The notes below the pieces were generated by a model. It was not told the origin of the DNA, did not search any database, and saw nothing but the letters and a program-made list of their open reading frames with translations. A DNA stretch of 24,017 bases from CBDTYW01 sp965364735 (GTDB lineage Bacteria; Actinomycetota; Nitriliruptoria; Nitriliruptorales; Nitriliruptoraceae). The DNA lies in assembly GCA_965364735.1 (NCBI GenBank), contig CBDTYW010000020.1, forward strand, positions 1 through 24,017. The letters are read 5' to 3'. This document shows positions 10,827 through 18,080 of this stretch, in pieces (position 1 is the stretch's first letter; each line of letters begins with the position of its first letter). A program made the translations under genes and the position numbers.

Positions 10827-12293
10827 TCAGCCCACCGGGGCTGGGAGGATGCTGAAGCTGGCGCCGACCCGCGGGACCCCCGGCTCGCCGTCGATCAGCT
10901 CGACGACCTCGACGCGGTAGTCGCCCGGCCCCGTGCTCAGCCGGAACTTGAGGCTCTGCGCCGTGTTGCGGGTCGCCGGGACCTCCTCGGACTGCACGAG
11001 CGCTTCGCGGTCGTCGGTGACCCGGAACCACCGAACGTCGAGACGTGGCGGGTCCGCGTCAGCGTCGGTGAGCACGCCCGACCACCAGACGAAGACGTCC
11101 TGGCCGACGAAGAACTCGGCCCGCTCGTCGCCGGGCTGGCCGAACGGCGTGACGGTGTCGGTCATGAAGGACCGGCCGATGCAGATCGCGCCGCCCTCGA
11201 CACAGCCGGTGGCGGTCCCGGGGGGATCATCGCCCCCGTCGGTCCGCGGCCAGAAGATGAACGCGATCACCGCGACCACCGCGACCAGCACCACCGGCAG
11301 CATGTACGCGAAGCTGCGCTCGCTGACCGGCTCCGGCACCGCGACGGGTCGCGCGTCGATCGCCCCGTCGACGAACTTGTAGACCTTCGGGCCGGAGTCC
11401 GTATCGGCGTCGTCGGGGTCCGGGGTGGCAGACGCATCCGGGTCGGCGTGGGTGCCGGAGTCGTCGGACGCGTCGGAGTCGACGGAACCGTCGGACGCGT
11501 CTGACGCGTCGGAGTCGTCGGCCGCGACGAGGGCTGCCGGGGGCTCGTCCTGATCCGCGATCGCGACGGTGACATGACGTTGCTCGAGCTGGTCAGCGAG
11601 GCCGTCGTCCCACTCCTCACCGACATCGGTGTCGTCGATCTCGACGTCGAAGGGGTCGCCGTCGAAGGGGTCGTCGTCGAGATCCGCCGCCATCGCGACC
11701 TCGGCGGCGAAGGTGTCGAGGTCGACCGGCTCGTCGACCCGCTCCGTGAACTCCTGCGAGAGCGCCGCGTCGGGAGCTTCGTCACCGGCGGGGGCGACGT
11801 CGAGGTCTGCCGCCGAGGGGTTCGCCGACGAGATCCGGATCGGCGCGCCAGCCGGCTCGCTCGGGACGCCGACGGCTCCAGGCTCGCCGGGCTCGGGCTC
11901 GACAGGATCGGGGGCCACCGCCGGGACCTGAGGCTCGGGATCTGGCTCCGTCGTGCTGGGTGCCGCGTGGCCGTCGGGTTGTTCCGGAGGGAGGCCGGCC
12001 TCCATCGCGACGGCTGCCCAGATCCTGGCCGTCTCGATCGGGTTGACCCTGATCACCTCGGCGATCTCGGTCAACGTCAGCCCGAGGTCCTCGTGGAGGA
12101 CGAGGACCTTGACGTCGGTCGCGACCCGGGCCTGAGCCACCAGCACGTCGTGCGCGAGCTTCAGCGTGCCGGTGCGGTCCGGCGTCGGGCCGTACTCCAT
12201 CGCCTCGGTGACGGTCGCCAGCGATGCCGCCACCGCATCGCCGTCGAGGAACGCCCGGAGGAACGTCGTCGCGTCCTGCAGATGATCGGTCAC
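10827..12293 (-). CDS. Single-pass membrane protein with cytoplasmic helix-turn-helix
   Basis: Not a family I can name. From GTG 12293 it is 488 residues; GTG 12317 would add eight. Numbering from 12317: residues 15-110 are helical, with a sigma-region-4-like helix-turn-helix at about 74-105 (LGLTLTEIAEVIRVNPIETA). Residues 115-330 form a Pro-then-Asp/Glu-rich linker, including an Asp-Ser-Ala low-complexity run at 268-288. One membrane helix follows at 337-356 (SFAYMLPVVLVAVVAVIAFI). A 140-residue outer domain has two close cysteines (C372 and C379) and beta-rich segments such as EFFVGQDVFVWWSGVL and RVEVVELIDG. This order suggests a membrane-tethered regulator with an external sensor, but DNA binding is inferred. 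GAGG before 12293 and a -10 at 12321-12326 favour the shorter start. It converges on the polysaccharide operon. Confidence 0.8.
   Translation of the reverse strand: MTDHLQDATTFLRAFLDGDAVAASLATVTEAMEYGPTPDRTGTLKLAHDVLVAQARVATDVKVLVLHEDLGLTLTEIAEVIRVNPIETARIWAAVAMEAGLPPEQPDGHAAPSTTEPDPEPQVPAVAPDPVEPEPGEPGAVGVPSEPAGAPIRISSANPSAADLDVAPAGDEAPDAALSQEFTERVDEPVDLDTFAAEVAMAADLDDDPFDGDPFDVEIDDTDVGEEWDDGLADQLEQRHVTVAIADQDEPPAALVAADDSDASDASDGSVDSDASDDSGTHADPDASATPDPDDADTDSGPKVYKFVDGAIDARPVAVPEPVSERSFAYMLPVVLVAVVAVIAFIFWPRTDGGDDPPGTATGCVEGGAICIGRSFMTDTVTPFGQPGDERAEFFVGQDVFVWWSGVLTDADADPPRLDVRWFRVTDDREALVQSEEVPATRNTAQSLKFRLSTGPGDYRVEVVELIDGEPGVPRVGASFSILPAPVG
10828..10843. terminator. Hairpin between convergent genes
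   Basis: CAGCCC (10828-10833) and GGGCTG (10838-10843) form a perfect 6-bp stem around ACCG. It lies 19 bases past the last glycosyltransferase and overlaps the final codons of the opposing gene, so it could stop transcripts from the plus side. The stem is short and there is no U-tract. Confidence 0.3.
11461..11520. repeat. Low-complexity repeat encoding an Asp-Ser-Ala tract
   Basis: Degenerate units of the words GTCGGACGCGTC and GTCGGAGTCG recur across this stretch, encoding a run of Asp, Ser, Ala and Gly in the linker of the tethered helix-turn-helix protein. Such tracts are prone to slippage and length change. Confidence 0.5.
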
Positions 12294-12320
12294 GTGGCCT
12301 CGGGGGTGGTCTGACACGGC

Positions 12321-12326
12321 AACGTA
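12321..12326 (-). promoter_or_regulatory. Putative -10 element for the tethered helix-turn-helix gene
   Basis: TACGTT on the minus strand fits TANNNT. Transcription would begin near 12314, just inside the first possible GTG (12317). This leaves a short leader carrying GAGG before GTG 12293. No clear -35 is seen. Confidence 0.3.
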
Positions 12327-12383
12327 GGACAGGACCCGCCCGGAACGGAACCACCTCGGCCCATCGTCACCGGCCGACGCCGC

Positions 12384-13403
12384 TCAGCGGTCGCGACGCC
12401 GGGTGACCGCCGGATCGTGTCCGGGAACCGAGCGGTCGTCCGGCGCGATCCACGCGACCCGGATCATCCGACCACCTTCGTCCTCGATCGCGTCACCGAC
12501 CTCTGCGGCGGGGCCCACGAAGCCCAGCCCGATCCCCTCGCCAGCCACGACGACGCTGCTCGTCACCGTGACCTTGTGCTTGCCGCTGCCGAGCTGAACC
12601 GGCACGACGACCCCGTCGGCGAGGTCGAACCCGGCGAGGCGTCGCCGCGGACGTCCGAGCATCCACATGCGCGCGACCGCTTCCTGACCGGGGTAGCAGC
12701 CCTTGGCGAGGTGGACGTGCGTCGTGAGCAGCCCCAGCTCTTCCGGGAGGTGCGGGGCGACGACCTCGCGTCCCCAGCCCGGCTCCCCGCGCACCACCCG
12801 CAGCACGTCGAGCACGTCGGTGTCGACGAGCTCTGCGCCGGCGGCGACGCGGTCCGCGACGACCGCCTCGGCGTCGACGGTGACGTGGTCGTGGACGCCG
12901 CCACGCGTCAGGGTCCAGCGATCCGGCCCGACCGGCACGACGACGCCCGACGGACCCGCCTCGCCGGCTGCCCGGGTGAGGTCGGGGCCAGCCTCGCGGA
13001 CGACCACCAGGTCAGGACGCAGCGCGAACCGTGCATCCTTCAGGAACGTCCGTGCCCCCATCCGTACCGCGACCGACGTCGCGAGGTCCGGCATGTCCGG
13101 CGGGGTCTGTCCGGGCGGTGTCAACGGGCGTGGCGTGTCGTCGCGCGGGGCGGCGCGCGGAACGAGGAGCAGGACCCGGTCCTCGAGGACAGCGACATCG
13201 ACCAACGCCAGGACGCTGCCGTGCTGCTCGAGCTCCAGGGCCCCGAAGACCTGGCCGGGCCGAGCGTCGACGAGTCGCTGCGTCAGCAGGTCATCGAGGT
13301 AGGCGAGGCGGTCCGCGCCCGTCACCTCCACGACGTCGATCGCGGCAGGCGCGACGAGGTGTTCCGGCAGAGCGGCAAGCGTTGGGCTGGTCGGGTCGGT
13401 CAC
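12384..13403 (-). CDS. ygfZ: YgfZ/GcvT-like folate-binding protein
   Basis: Tetrahydrofolate-binding protein of the YgfZ (CAF17/IBA57) family, which supports assembly or repair of certain iron-sulfur enzymes, including radical-SAM proteins. The 339-residue product has the GcvT-like fold pattern and the hallmark K-G-C-Y-x-G-Q-E motif at residues 234-241 (KGCYPGQEAVARM), with the functional cysteine at C236. The N-terminal half (ALPEHLVAPAAIDVVEVTGADRLAYL) also matches the family, and about 339 residues is normal for actinobacterial members. Start is GTG 13403 without a strong ribosome site. It lies 90 bases upstream of the tethered helix-turn-helix gene on the same strand. I see no functional link to its neighbours. 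Confidence 0.88.
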   Translation of the reverse strand: MTDPTSPTLAALPEHLVAPAAIDVVEVTGADRLAYLDDLLTQRLVDARPGQVFGALELEQHGSVLALVDVAVLEDRVLLLVPRAAPRDDTPRPLTPPGQTPPDMPDLATSVAVRMGARTFLKDARFALRPDLVVVREAGPDLTRAAGEAGPSGVVVPVGPDRWTLTRGGVHDHVTVDAEAVVADRVAAGAELVDTDVLDVLRVVRGEPGWGREVVAPHLPEELGLLTTHVHLAKGCYPGQEAVARMWMLGRPRRRLAGFDLADGVVVPVQLGSGKHKVTVTSSVVVAGEGIGLGFVGPAAEVGDAIEDEGGRMIRVAWIAPDDRSVPGHDPAVTRRRDR

Positions 13404-13431
13404 GTGGGAGCCGGGTCGTCGTCGGATGCAC

Positions 13432-13437
13432 AGCGTA
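13432..13437 (-). promoter_or_regulatory. Putative -10 element for ygfZ
   Basis: TACGCT on the minus strand, the same hexamer as in front of metH, lies 28 bases before GTG 13403. It would give a leader of about 20 bases. Confidence 0.35.
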
Positions 13438-13468
13438 GATGGCGCCGACGTCGACCTCGACCGGCCGT

Positions 13469-15508
13469 TCAGCTCGCGTCGAAGCTGTGGCTCGTCGCCC
13501 CGCTCTGGTTGCTCGCGGCGTCACGGGCGCGGACGTTGACGCGGTACGGGCCGGCGGGGAGGTCCACCCCGAGATCCCACTGCGTCGCGGGCTGGCCGGG
13601 GCTCGCGAGCGTTGCGAGGATCCACGTCCAGGAGCCCCAGGTGCCGTCGGGTTGGAGCCACTGGAGCGTGACGTCGTCGCGGACCGAGACACGGACCTCC
13701 GTCACGCCGACGTCGTCCGAGGCGCCCCCCTGGATCAGCACCGGGCCGGCGTCGACGACCTCATGATCTGCCGGCGTGGCGATCACGGGCAGCCCCGGAG
13801 GCGTCGTGTCCGGGGCACCGCCGGGCTCGGTGATGGTGAAGTCGACGCGGACGGCGTCGGACTGGTTGCCGGCGGCGTCCCGGACGCGCAGGTTCACGAG
13901 GTACTCGCCCTCGTCCCACAGGTACGGGCGTCGCAGCCAGGTCGTGGACGGCAGGCCCTGATCGGCGAGGTTGACCTCGATGAGCGTCCACGGGCCCCAC
14001 GTCTCGTCGTCCTGCAGCCACAGGCCCGTGCCCTTGTTGCGGACGCCGATCCAACCGCTCGTCACGACGTTGTTGTCCGCGGCCGTGCCGGCGAAGCGGA
14101 TGCGGCCGGGCTCGAGGACCTGCCCCTCGACCGGCTCCGAGATCAGCCCCGTCGGCTTGGTCGTGTCCGGGGGCTGCTGTCCGGTCCAGTCGTCGTCGAA
14201 CATGCCGAAGCGACCGACGAGCTGGCCGTCCATGCGGTCTCGGTCGTGACCGACCAGCAGCGCCCCGTCAACGATCTCGAGCCCGAAGCCGCCCTCATGA
14301 GCGTTGATGCCCGGGTCCCAGTCGCGTGTCTTGCCCGTGTCCGGGTCGAGCGCTCCGAGCTGGTCGCGGCGCGTCACGTCGTCGCCGAGGACGACCCAGG
14401 CGCAGTTGTCCGGACCGTCGCCGTGGCAGCCGTACTTCTTGGTCGCCTCGCCGGGGAACGGGTCGGGCGAGCCCGGCGACTCCTGGCCCCAGAAGTGGCC
14501 GCTGGTGTAGACGGCGGTGTCGCTGATGGCGACGGACAGCAGGCTGTCGAAGTGCCGCGAGATCCAGTCGACCTCGACCTCGACGTCCGCGATCGGGAAC
14601 CGGAGGGCTGAGTCGCAGACCGGCATGATGTCGCCGCCCTGGGAGACCACGACGAAGTAGGTGCCGTCGGGCGAGATCTCGCCGTCCTTGTAGCGCAGGG
14701 CGCCCTTGCAGCGGTTGTCCTCGACGATCGTCGAGCGCCAGCCGGTGACCGCGGCCGCGGCCGTGTCGAGCGCGATGAGCGCGATGCCCGGCCGGTACTC
14801 GGGACCGACGTTGAGCCCCGCGTGCACGACGAGCAGACGTGCCCCGTCCGGGGTGACGTCGAGCGCGCGGACGGCCTTGGAGTTGTTCCCGCCGATGCCG
14901 GTGACGGGAAGGTCGAAGGTCGCGTCGAGCGCGCCGGTGACCGCGTCGACCGCGGCGAGCCCCTCGCGGGAGACCCCTTCGACGGTGTTGAACGCGCCTC
15001 CGAGATAGACCCGTCCGTTGGCGACGGCGAGGCCGTCGACCTTCGCCGAGACAACCGTGTGGAACGCGGCGTCGACGTTGCCGCCGACGTCGAGCTTGAC
15101 CACGCGCTGATACCACTGCCCGCCGGCCTGCGTGAACGTGCCGGCGGCGAAGACGTGGCTCCCGTCCTGGGAGGTCTCGAGCTCGTGGACGCTGCCGTTC
15201 AGGTCCGGGTCGAACGGCAGCAAGGCGCCGGTGGCCCGGCTGAAGGCCAGGATCCCGCGGCGGTCGTGGACCTGACCGGTTGCGTGGTCGTAGACTTGGG
15301 TGAACGTGCCGCCCACGACGATCGTGTCCCCGAGGCCGGCGAAGTCGTTGACCTCACCGTCGAGGACGCGTGGCGTGTCGGTACGGACCACGTTGGTCAC
15401 GGCGAGCGGGTCGCTCGCGGACGCCAGCGGCGGCGCCAGCACGACCAGCGGGACGATGATGGCCGCGATGAGCGCGCCCGCCCGGGCTCGAAGGTGGTGG
15501 TGGCTCAT
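13469..15508 (-). CDS. Exported beta-propeller/Ig-like protein, paralog A
   Basis: Secreted protein of 679 residues, function unknown. A signal peptide spans about residues 1-31 (ALIAAIIVPLVVLAPPLASA, then cleavage). Residues 35-435 form a beta-propeller-like domain with delta-60/DUF5122-type blades: repeated GGTFTQV, VGGAFN and FAAGTFTQ strands and LDVGGNVDAAF. Two Ig-like modules follow (about 453-560 and 573-679), each with a W-L-Q-x-D-x-x-W signature. Four cysteines (C267, C298, C361, C369) recur at the same spacing in paralogs B and C, suggesting two disulfides outside the cell. The frame is open to 15736, but ATG 15508 has GAGGAG six bases upstream, precedes the signal peptide and overlaps the stop of B as ATGA, so A is translated with B. 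There is no LPXTG motif or C-terminal anchor. Confidence 0.85.
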   Translation of the reverse strand: MSHHHLRARAGALIAAIIVPLVVLAPPLASASDPLAVTNVVRTDTPRVLDGEVNDFAGLGDTIVVGGTFTQVYDHATGQVHDRRGILAFSRATGALLPFDPDLNGSVHELETSQDGSHVFAAGTFTQAGGQWYQRVVKLDVGGNVDAAFHTVVSAKVDGLAVANGRVYLGGAFNTVEGVSREGLAAVDAVTGALDATFDLPVTGIGGNNSKAVRALDVTPDGARLLVVHAGLNVGPEYRPGIALIALDTAAAAVTGWRSTIVEDNRCKGALRYKDGEISPDGTYFVVVSQGGDIMPVCDSALRFPIADVEVEVDWISRHFDSLLSVAISDTAVYTSGHFWGQESPGSPDPFPGEATKKYGCHGDGPDNCAWVVLGDDVTRRDQLGALDPDTGKTRDWDPGINAHEGGFGLEIVDGALLVGHDRDRMDGQLVGRFGMFDDDWTGQQPPDTTKPTGLISEPVEGQVLEPGRIRFAGTAADNNVVTSGWIGVRNKGTGLWLQDDETWGPWTLIEVNLADQGLPSTTWLRRPYLWDEGEYLVNLRVRDAAGNQSDAVRVDFTITEPGGAPDTTPPGLPVIATPADHEVVDAGPVLIQGGASDDVGVTEVRVSVRDDVTLQWLQPDGTWGSWTWILATLASPGQPATQWDLGVDLPAGPYRVNVRARDAASNQSGATSHSFDAS
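13472..14152 (-). repeat. Two tandem Ig-like modules in paralog A
   Basis: Modules at about 13826-14152 and 13472-13792, roughly 110 codons each. Both follow the order: Pro/Gly turn, AxDDxxV strand, WLQ-x-D-x-x-W core, PG-x-x-x-T-x-W, then a GxYxVNxRxRDAAxNQS strand. Boundaries are approximate. Confidence 0.65.
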
Positions 15509-17922
15509 GTGGTGCTCCTCGCGCCGGCAGGGGTTGCAGCAGCAGGCTCGGCCGCGCCGGCGGGGGCGACCGAGAAGTCGTGACGGATCCACCTGGACTT
15601 CAACCCGTCCACATCGATGAGGCGAAGCTTCATGAAGAAGTCTCCTTGGGGCATCACGGTGTCGAGCGCCCACGAGGTGTCCTCCGCGCCGGGGGCGGAG
15701 AGAACCGTCGTCAGCTGAGCAGACGATGCGGCCCACGAGCCGTCCGCCTGGAGGAACATGCCGGTCGCGAGGTTCACGACGCGAACCTTCGCGACTGCGA
15801 CGCCGGCGTCGTCCGCCGCGAGCCCGGCGAATCTGACGCTGCCTTCGGCGAGGACCTCACCGTCGGACGGGGTCACGATCGAGCCGTTCGGTGGCTGGTT
15901 GCCGGGCGGCGGACCGTCGGAGACCACGACGTCGGCGCGGACCCAACCGGACCGAGCACCCGTGGCGTCGGTCGCTCGCGCCTTCACGTAGTACGAGCCC
16001 ACCGGCAGGTCCACGCTCCGCGACCAGGTGACGTCGGCCGCACCGGGAGGCGTGACGGTGGTGTCGAGCTGTGTCGTCGGCCCCCACGTGCCGTCGGGCT
16101 GGAGGAAGAGGCCGGAGGCGAGGTCCTTCACGCGGACCTTCACGGCGGCGACTGCGCCGTCGTCCTGCGCCTCGCCGGAGAGCACCACGGGACCGGGCGG
16201 CACGGAGCTGCCGTCGGCCGGCGACTCGATCACGACGGTCGGATCCACCTGCACGCCCACCCGGAAGTCGACGGGGATCGCGCCCGTCCAGACCCCGTCG
16301 ACGTCGCGCAGCCGGACCCTCGCCTGGTACGCGCCGACCGGGAGGGTCGCGGTGAACGACCATGTCGTCGAGGGCGCGCCCGGTGATTCGATCGCGACGC
16401 GCGACCACCCAGGGTTGTCCCAGGTGCCGTCGTGTCGAAGCCACTGGTTCGTGTCAAGGTTCTTCAGCTCGAGGGTTCCCCCGATGACGCCGGTCGCGTC
16501 CTCGGCAGGCCCGGTGAACGTGACGCTGCCCGGGTCGATGAGCTCGCCTGCACCGGGGCTCGCGAAGCCGCCGGTCGGTGCGATCTGGTTGCTCCCGTCG
16601 CCCGGCCCGGCGAAGACGCCGAACCGCCCGACGGACTCGTCGGCGATGACGTCACGGTCATGGCCGACGTACAGATCGCCGTCGATGACCTCCATGCCGA
16701 ACGCGCCCGCGTAGGCGTTGATCCCCGGGTTCCACTCGAGCGTCTTGCCGGTCTCCGGGTCCAGCGCGCCGATCTGATCCCGCGGCATCACCATGGAGCC
16801 GAGCGGGATCCATGCACAGTTCAGGTTGCCCTCGAGGTGACAGCCGTATTTCTTGGTGGCGAGGCCCGGGTACGGGTTGGTCGAGTCGGGGGCTTCCTGC
16901 GCCCAGAAGTGACCGCTCGTGTAGACCGCGGTGTCGCTGATGGCGACGGACAACACGCTGTCGAAGTGTCGGCTGATCCAGTCCGGCTCGACGGGCACAT
17001 CGGCGATCGGGAAGCGGATGGCCACATCACAGACCGGCATGCGGTCGCCCCCCTGGGAGGTCACGACGAAGAACGTGCCGTCCGGCGCGATCTCGCCGTC
17101 CTTCCAGCGGAGGAACCCGTCGCAGTCGTTCTCCTCGACGACGGCCGAGCGCCATCCAGTGACCGACGCGACCGCTGTGTCGACGCCGACCATCGCGATG
17201 CCCGGACGGGAGATCCCGTCGATCATCAGACCGGCGTGGACGACGAGGAGGCGGGAGCCGTCCGGCGTCAGGTCGAGGGCCTTGACGGCGCGCGAGCTGA
17301 TGCCGCCGACACCCGTGATCGGGAGGTCGAAGGTCGGGTCGACCACGCCCGTCTCGGCGTCCACGGCCCCGATCATCTCCCGCGACACACCGTTCATCGT
17401 GATGAACGAGCCCCCGATGTAGAGCTTCCCACCGCCGACCGCGAGGCTTGTGACCTCAGCGGAGACGCTGAGATCGAAGTCCGGGTCCGGGACGCCGTTG
17501 ACGTCGAGCTTCACGATCCTGCGGTGCGGCTCGCCGCCGGCGCTGGAGAAGTTGCCGCCGAGGAAGACGTGGTCGCCGTCCTCGGAGGCCTCGACCGCCA
17601 GCACGTCACCGTTGAGCTGCGGATCGAACGGCATGAGCTGGCCGGTTGCCCGGTCGAACGCGATGACGCCGCGGCGGTTCAGCACACCACCGCCCATCGT
17701 GCCGGTGACCTGCGTGAATGTCCCGCCGACGATTGCCAGGCCCGCCCCGATGACGGCGAAGTCGTGGACGGCTCCGTCGTGCACCTCGGGCGTGTCGGCC
17801 CGGACGACGTCGGTCACCGCGGCTGACGAGGCCGCATGCGCCGCCGGGACACCCACCGCGAGCAGCTGAACCACGGGCAGGAGCGCGCCCAGCAGCGCGT
17901 CGTGCCTGCGGGTGATGGCCAC
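15505..17922 (-). CDS. Exported beta-propeller/Ig-like protein, paralog B
   Basis: Secreted protein of 805 residues, the longest of the three paralogs. The GTG start at 17922 is chosen because GGAGGGG lies five bases upstream and it directly precedes a signal peptide (ALLGALLPVVQLLAVGVPAAHA); the frame is open to 17961. The propeller region spans about 35-440. Cysteines C267, C298, C361 and C369 have exactly the same residue numbers as in A, so the two proteins are colinear to this point; this also supports both start choices. Three Ig-like modules follow, at about 449-557, 562-670 and 678-786, one more than in A or C. It ends in an Ala/Pro-rich tail of about 17 residues. It is first in a two-gene unit with A, coupled by the ATGA overlap. 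The ligand or role is unknown; surface or matrix function is inferred. Confidence 0.85.
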   Translation of the reverse strand: MAITRRHDALLGALLPVVQLLAVGVPAAHAASSAAVTDVVRADTPEVHDGAVHDFAVIGAGLAIVGGTFTQVTGTMGGGVLNRRGVIAFDRATGQLMPFDPQLNGDVLAVEASEDGDHVFLGGNFSSAGGEPHRRIVKLDVNGVPDPDFDLSVSAEVTSLAVGGGKLYIGGSFITMNGVSREMIGAVDAETGVVDPTFDLPITGVGGISSRAVKALDLTPDGSRLLVVHAGLMIDGISRPGIAMVGVDTAVASVTGWRSAVVEENDCDGFLRWKDGEIAPDGTFFVVTSQGGDRMPVCDVAIRFPIADVPVEPDWISRHFDSVLSVAISDTAVYTSGHFWAQEAPDSTNPYPGLATKKYGCHLEGNLNCAWIPLGSMVMPRDQIGALDPETGKTLEWNPGINAYAGAFGMEVIDGDLYVGHDRDVIADESVGRFGVFAGPGDGSNQIAPTGGFASPGAGELIDPGSVTFTGPAEDATGVIGGTLELKNLDTNQWLRHDGTWDNPGWSRVAIESPGAPSTTWSFTATLPVGAYQARVRLRDVDGVWTGAIPVDFRVGVQVDPTVVIESPADGSSVPPGPVVLSGEAQDDGAVAAVKVRVKDLASGLFLQPDGTWGPTTQLDTTVTPPGAADVTWSRSVDLPVGSYYVKARATDATGARSGWVRADVVVSDGPPPGNQPPNGSIVTPSDGEVLAEGSVRFAGLAADDAGVAVAKVRVVNLATGMFLQADGSWAASSAQLTTVLSAPGAEDTSWALDTVMPQGDFFMKLRLIDVDGLKSRWIRHDFSVAPAGAAEPAAATPAGARSTT
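15515..15520 (-). promoter_or_regulatory. Ribosome binding site fixing the start of paralog A
   Basis: GAGGAG on the minus strand, six bases before ATG 15508 and inside the last codons of paralog B. Confidence 0.6.
15565..16576 (-). repeat. Three tandem Ig-like modules in paralog B
   Basis: Modules at about 16250-16576, 15912-16239 and 15565-15889. The shared core reads WLRHDGTW, FLQPDGTW and FLQADGSW in turn. The extra module relative to A and C indicates gain or loss of whole units. Confidence 0.65.
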
Positions 17923-17927
17923 GCGGT

Positions 17928-17934
17928 CCCCTCC
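17928..17934 (-). promoter_or_regulatory. Ribosome binding site fixing the GTG start of paralog B
   Basis: GGAGGGG on the minus strand, five bases before GTG 17922. It is the strongest Shine-Dalgarno sequence noticed in the window and abuts the inverted repeat at 17934-17953. Confidence 0.6.
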
Positions 17935-17953
17935 GATGATCGTCTGATCATCG
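17934..17953. promoter_or_regulatory. Inverted repeat abutting the paralog B ribosome site
   Basis: CGATGATC (17934-17941) and GATCATCG (17946-17953) are perfect 8-base arms around a four-base loop. In the B mRNA this hairpin ends at the first base of the ribosome site. It could control access to it, or act as a DNA operator. Confidence 0.4.
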
Positions 17954-18080
17954 AAGGTCACTCATGGAGCGCGCCCTGACAAGCGTCACGAACGCTCGGC
18001 GCGCACGCGACCGCACGGAGTGCGGCCACCGGAGGCGTCGTGACGTCACGTCAGGGCAGGTGACCCAGCGTCACAGCCCG
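17954..18080. promoter_or_regulatory. Spacer between paralogs C and B with palindromes
   Basis: No gene. It holds a perfect 12-base palindrome CGTGACGTCACG (18039-18050), GTGAC-5 bases-GTCAC (18060-18074) just after the C stop, and GTCAC at 17985 and 17957. It may combine a weak terminator for C with an operator for the B-A unit; no clear -10/-35 pair was found. Confidence 0.3.

Noticed and set aside
9337..11031. 564-residue minus-strand open frame
   Set aside because: Antisense of the epimerase and third GT4 gene; low-complexity composition and no ribosome site.
15509..15736. N-terminal extension of paralog A to 15736
   Set aside because: The extension is Arg/Cys/His-rich, overlaps B in another frame, and would bury the signal peptide internally.
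13439..17826. Long plus-strand frames opposite paralogs A and B
   Set aside because: Their translations are mirror images of the paralogs, whose signal peptides, cysteine spacing and modules show the true coding strand.
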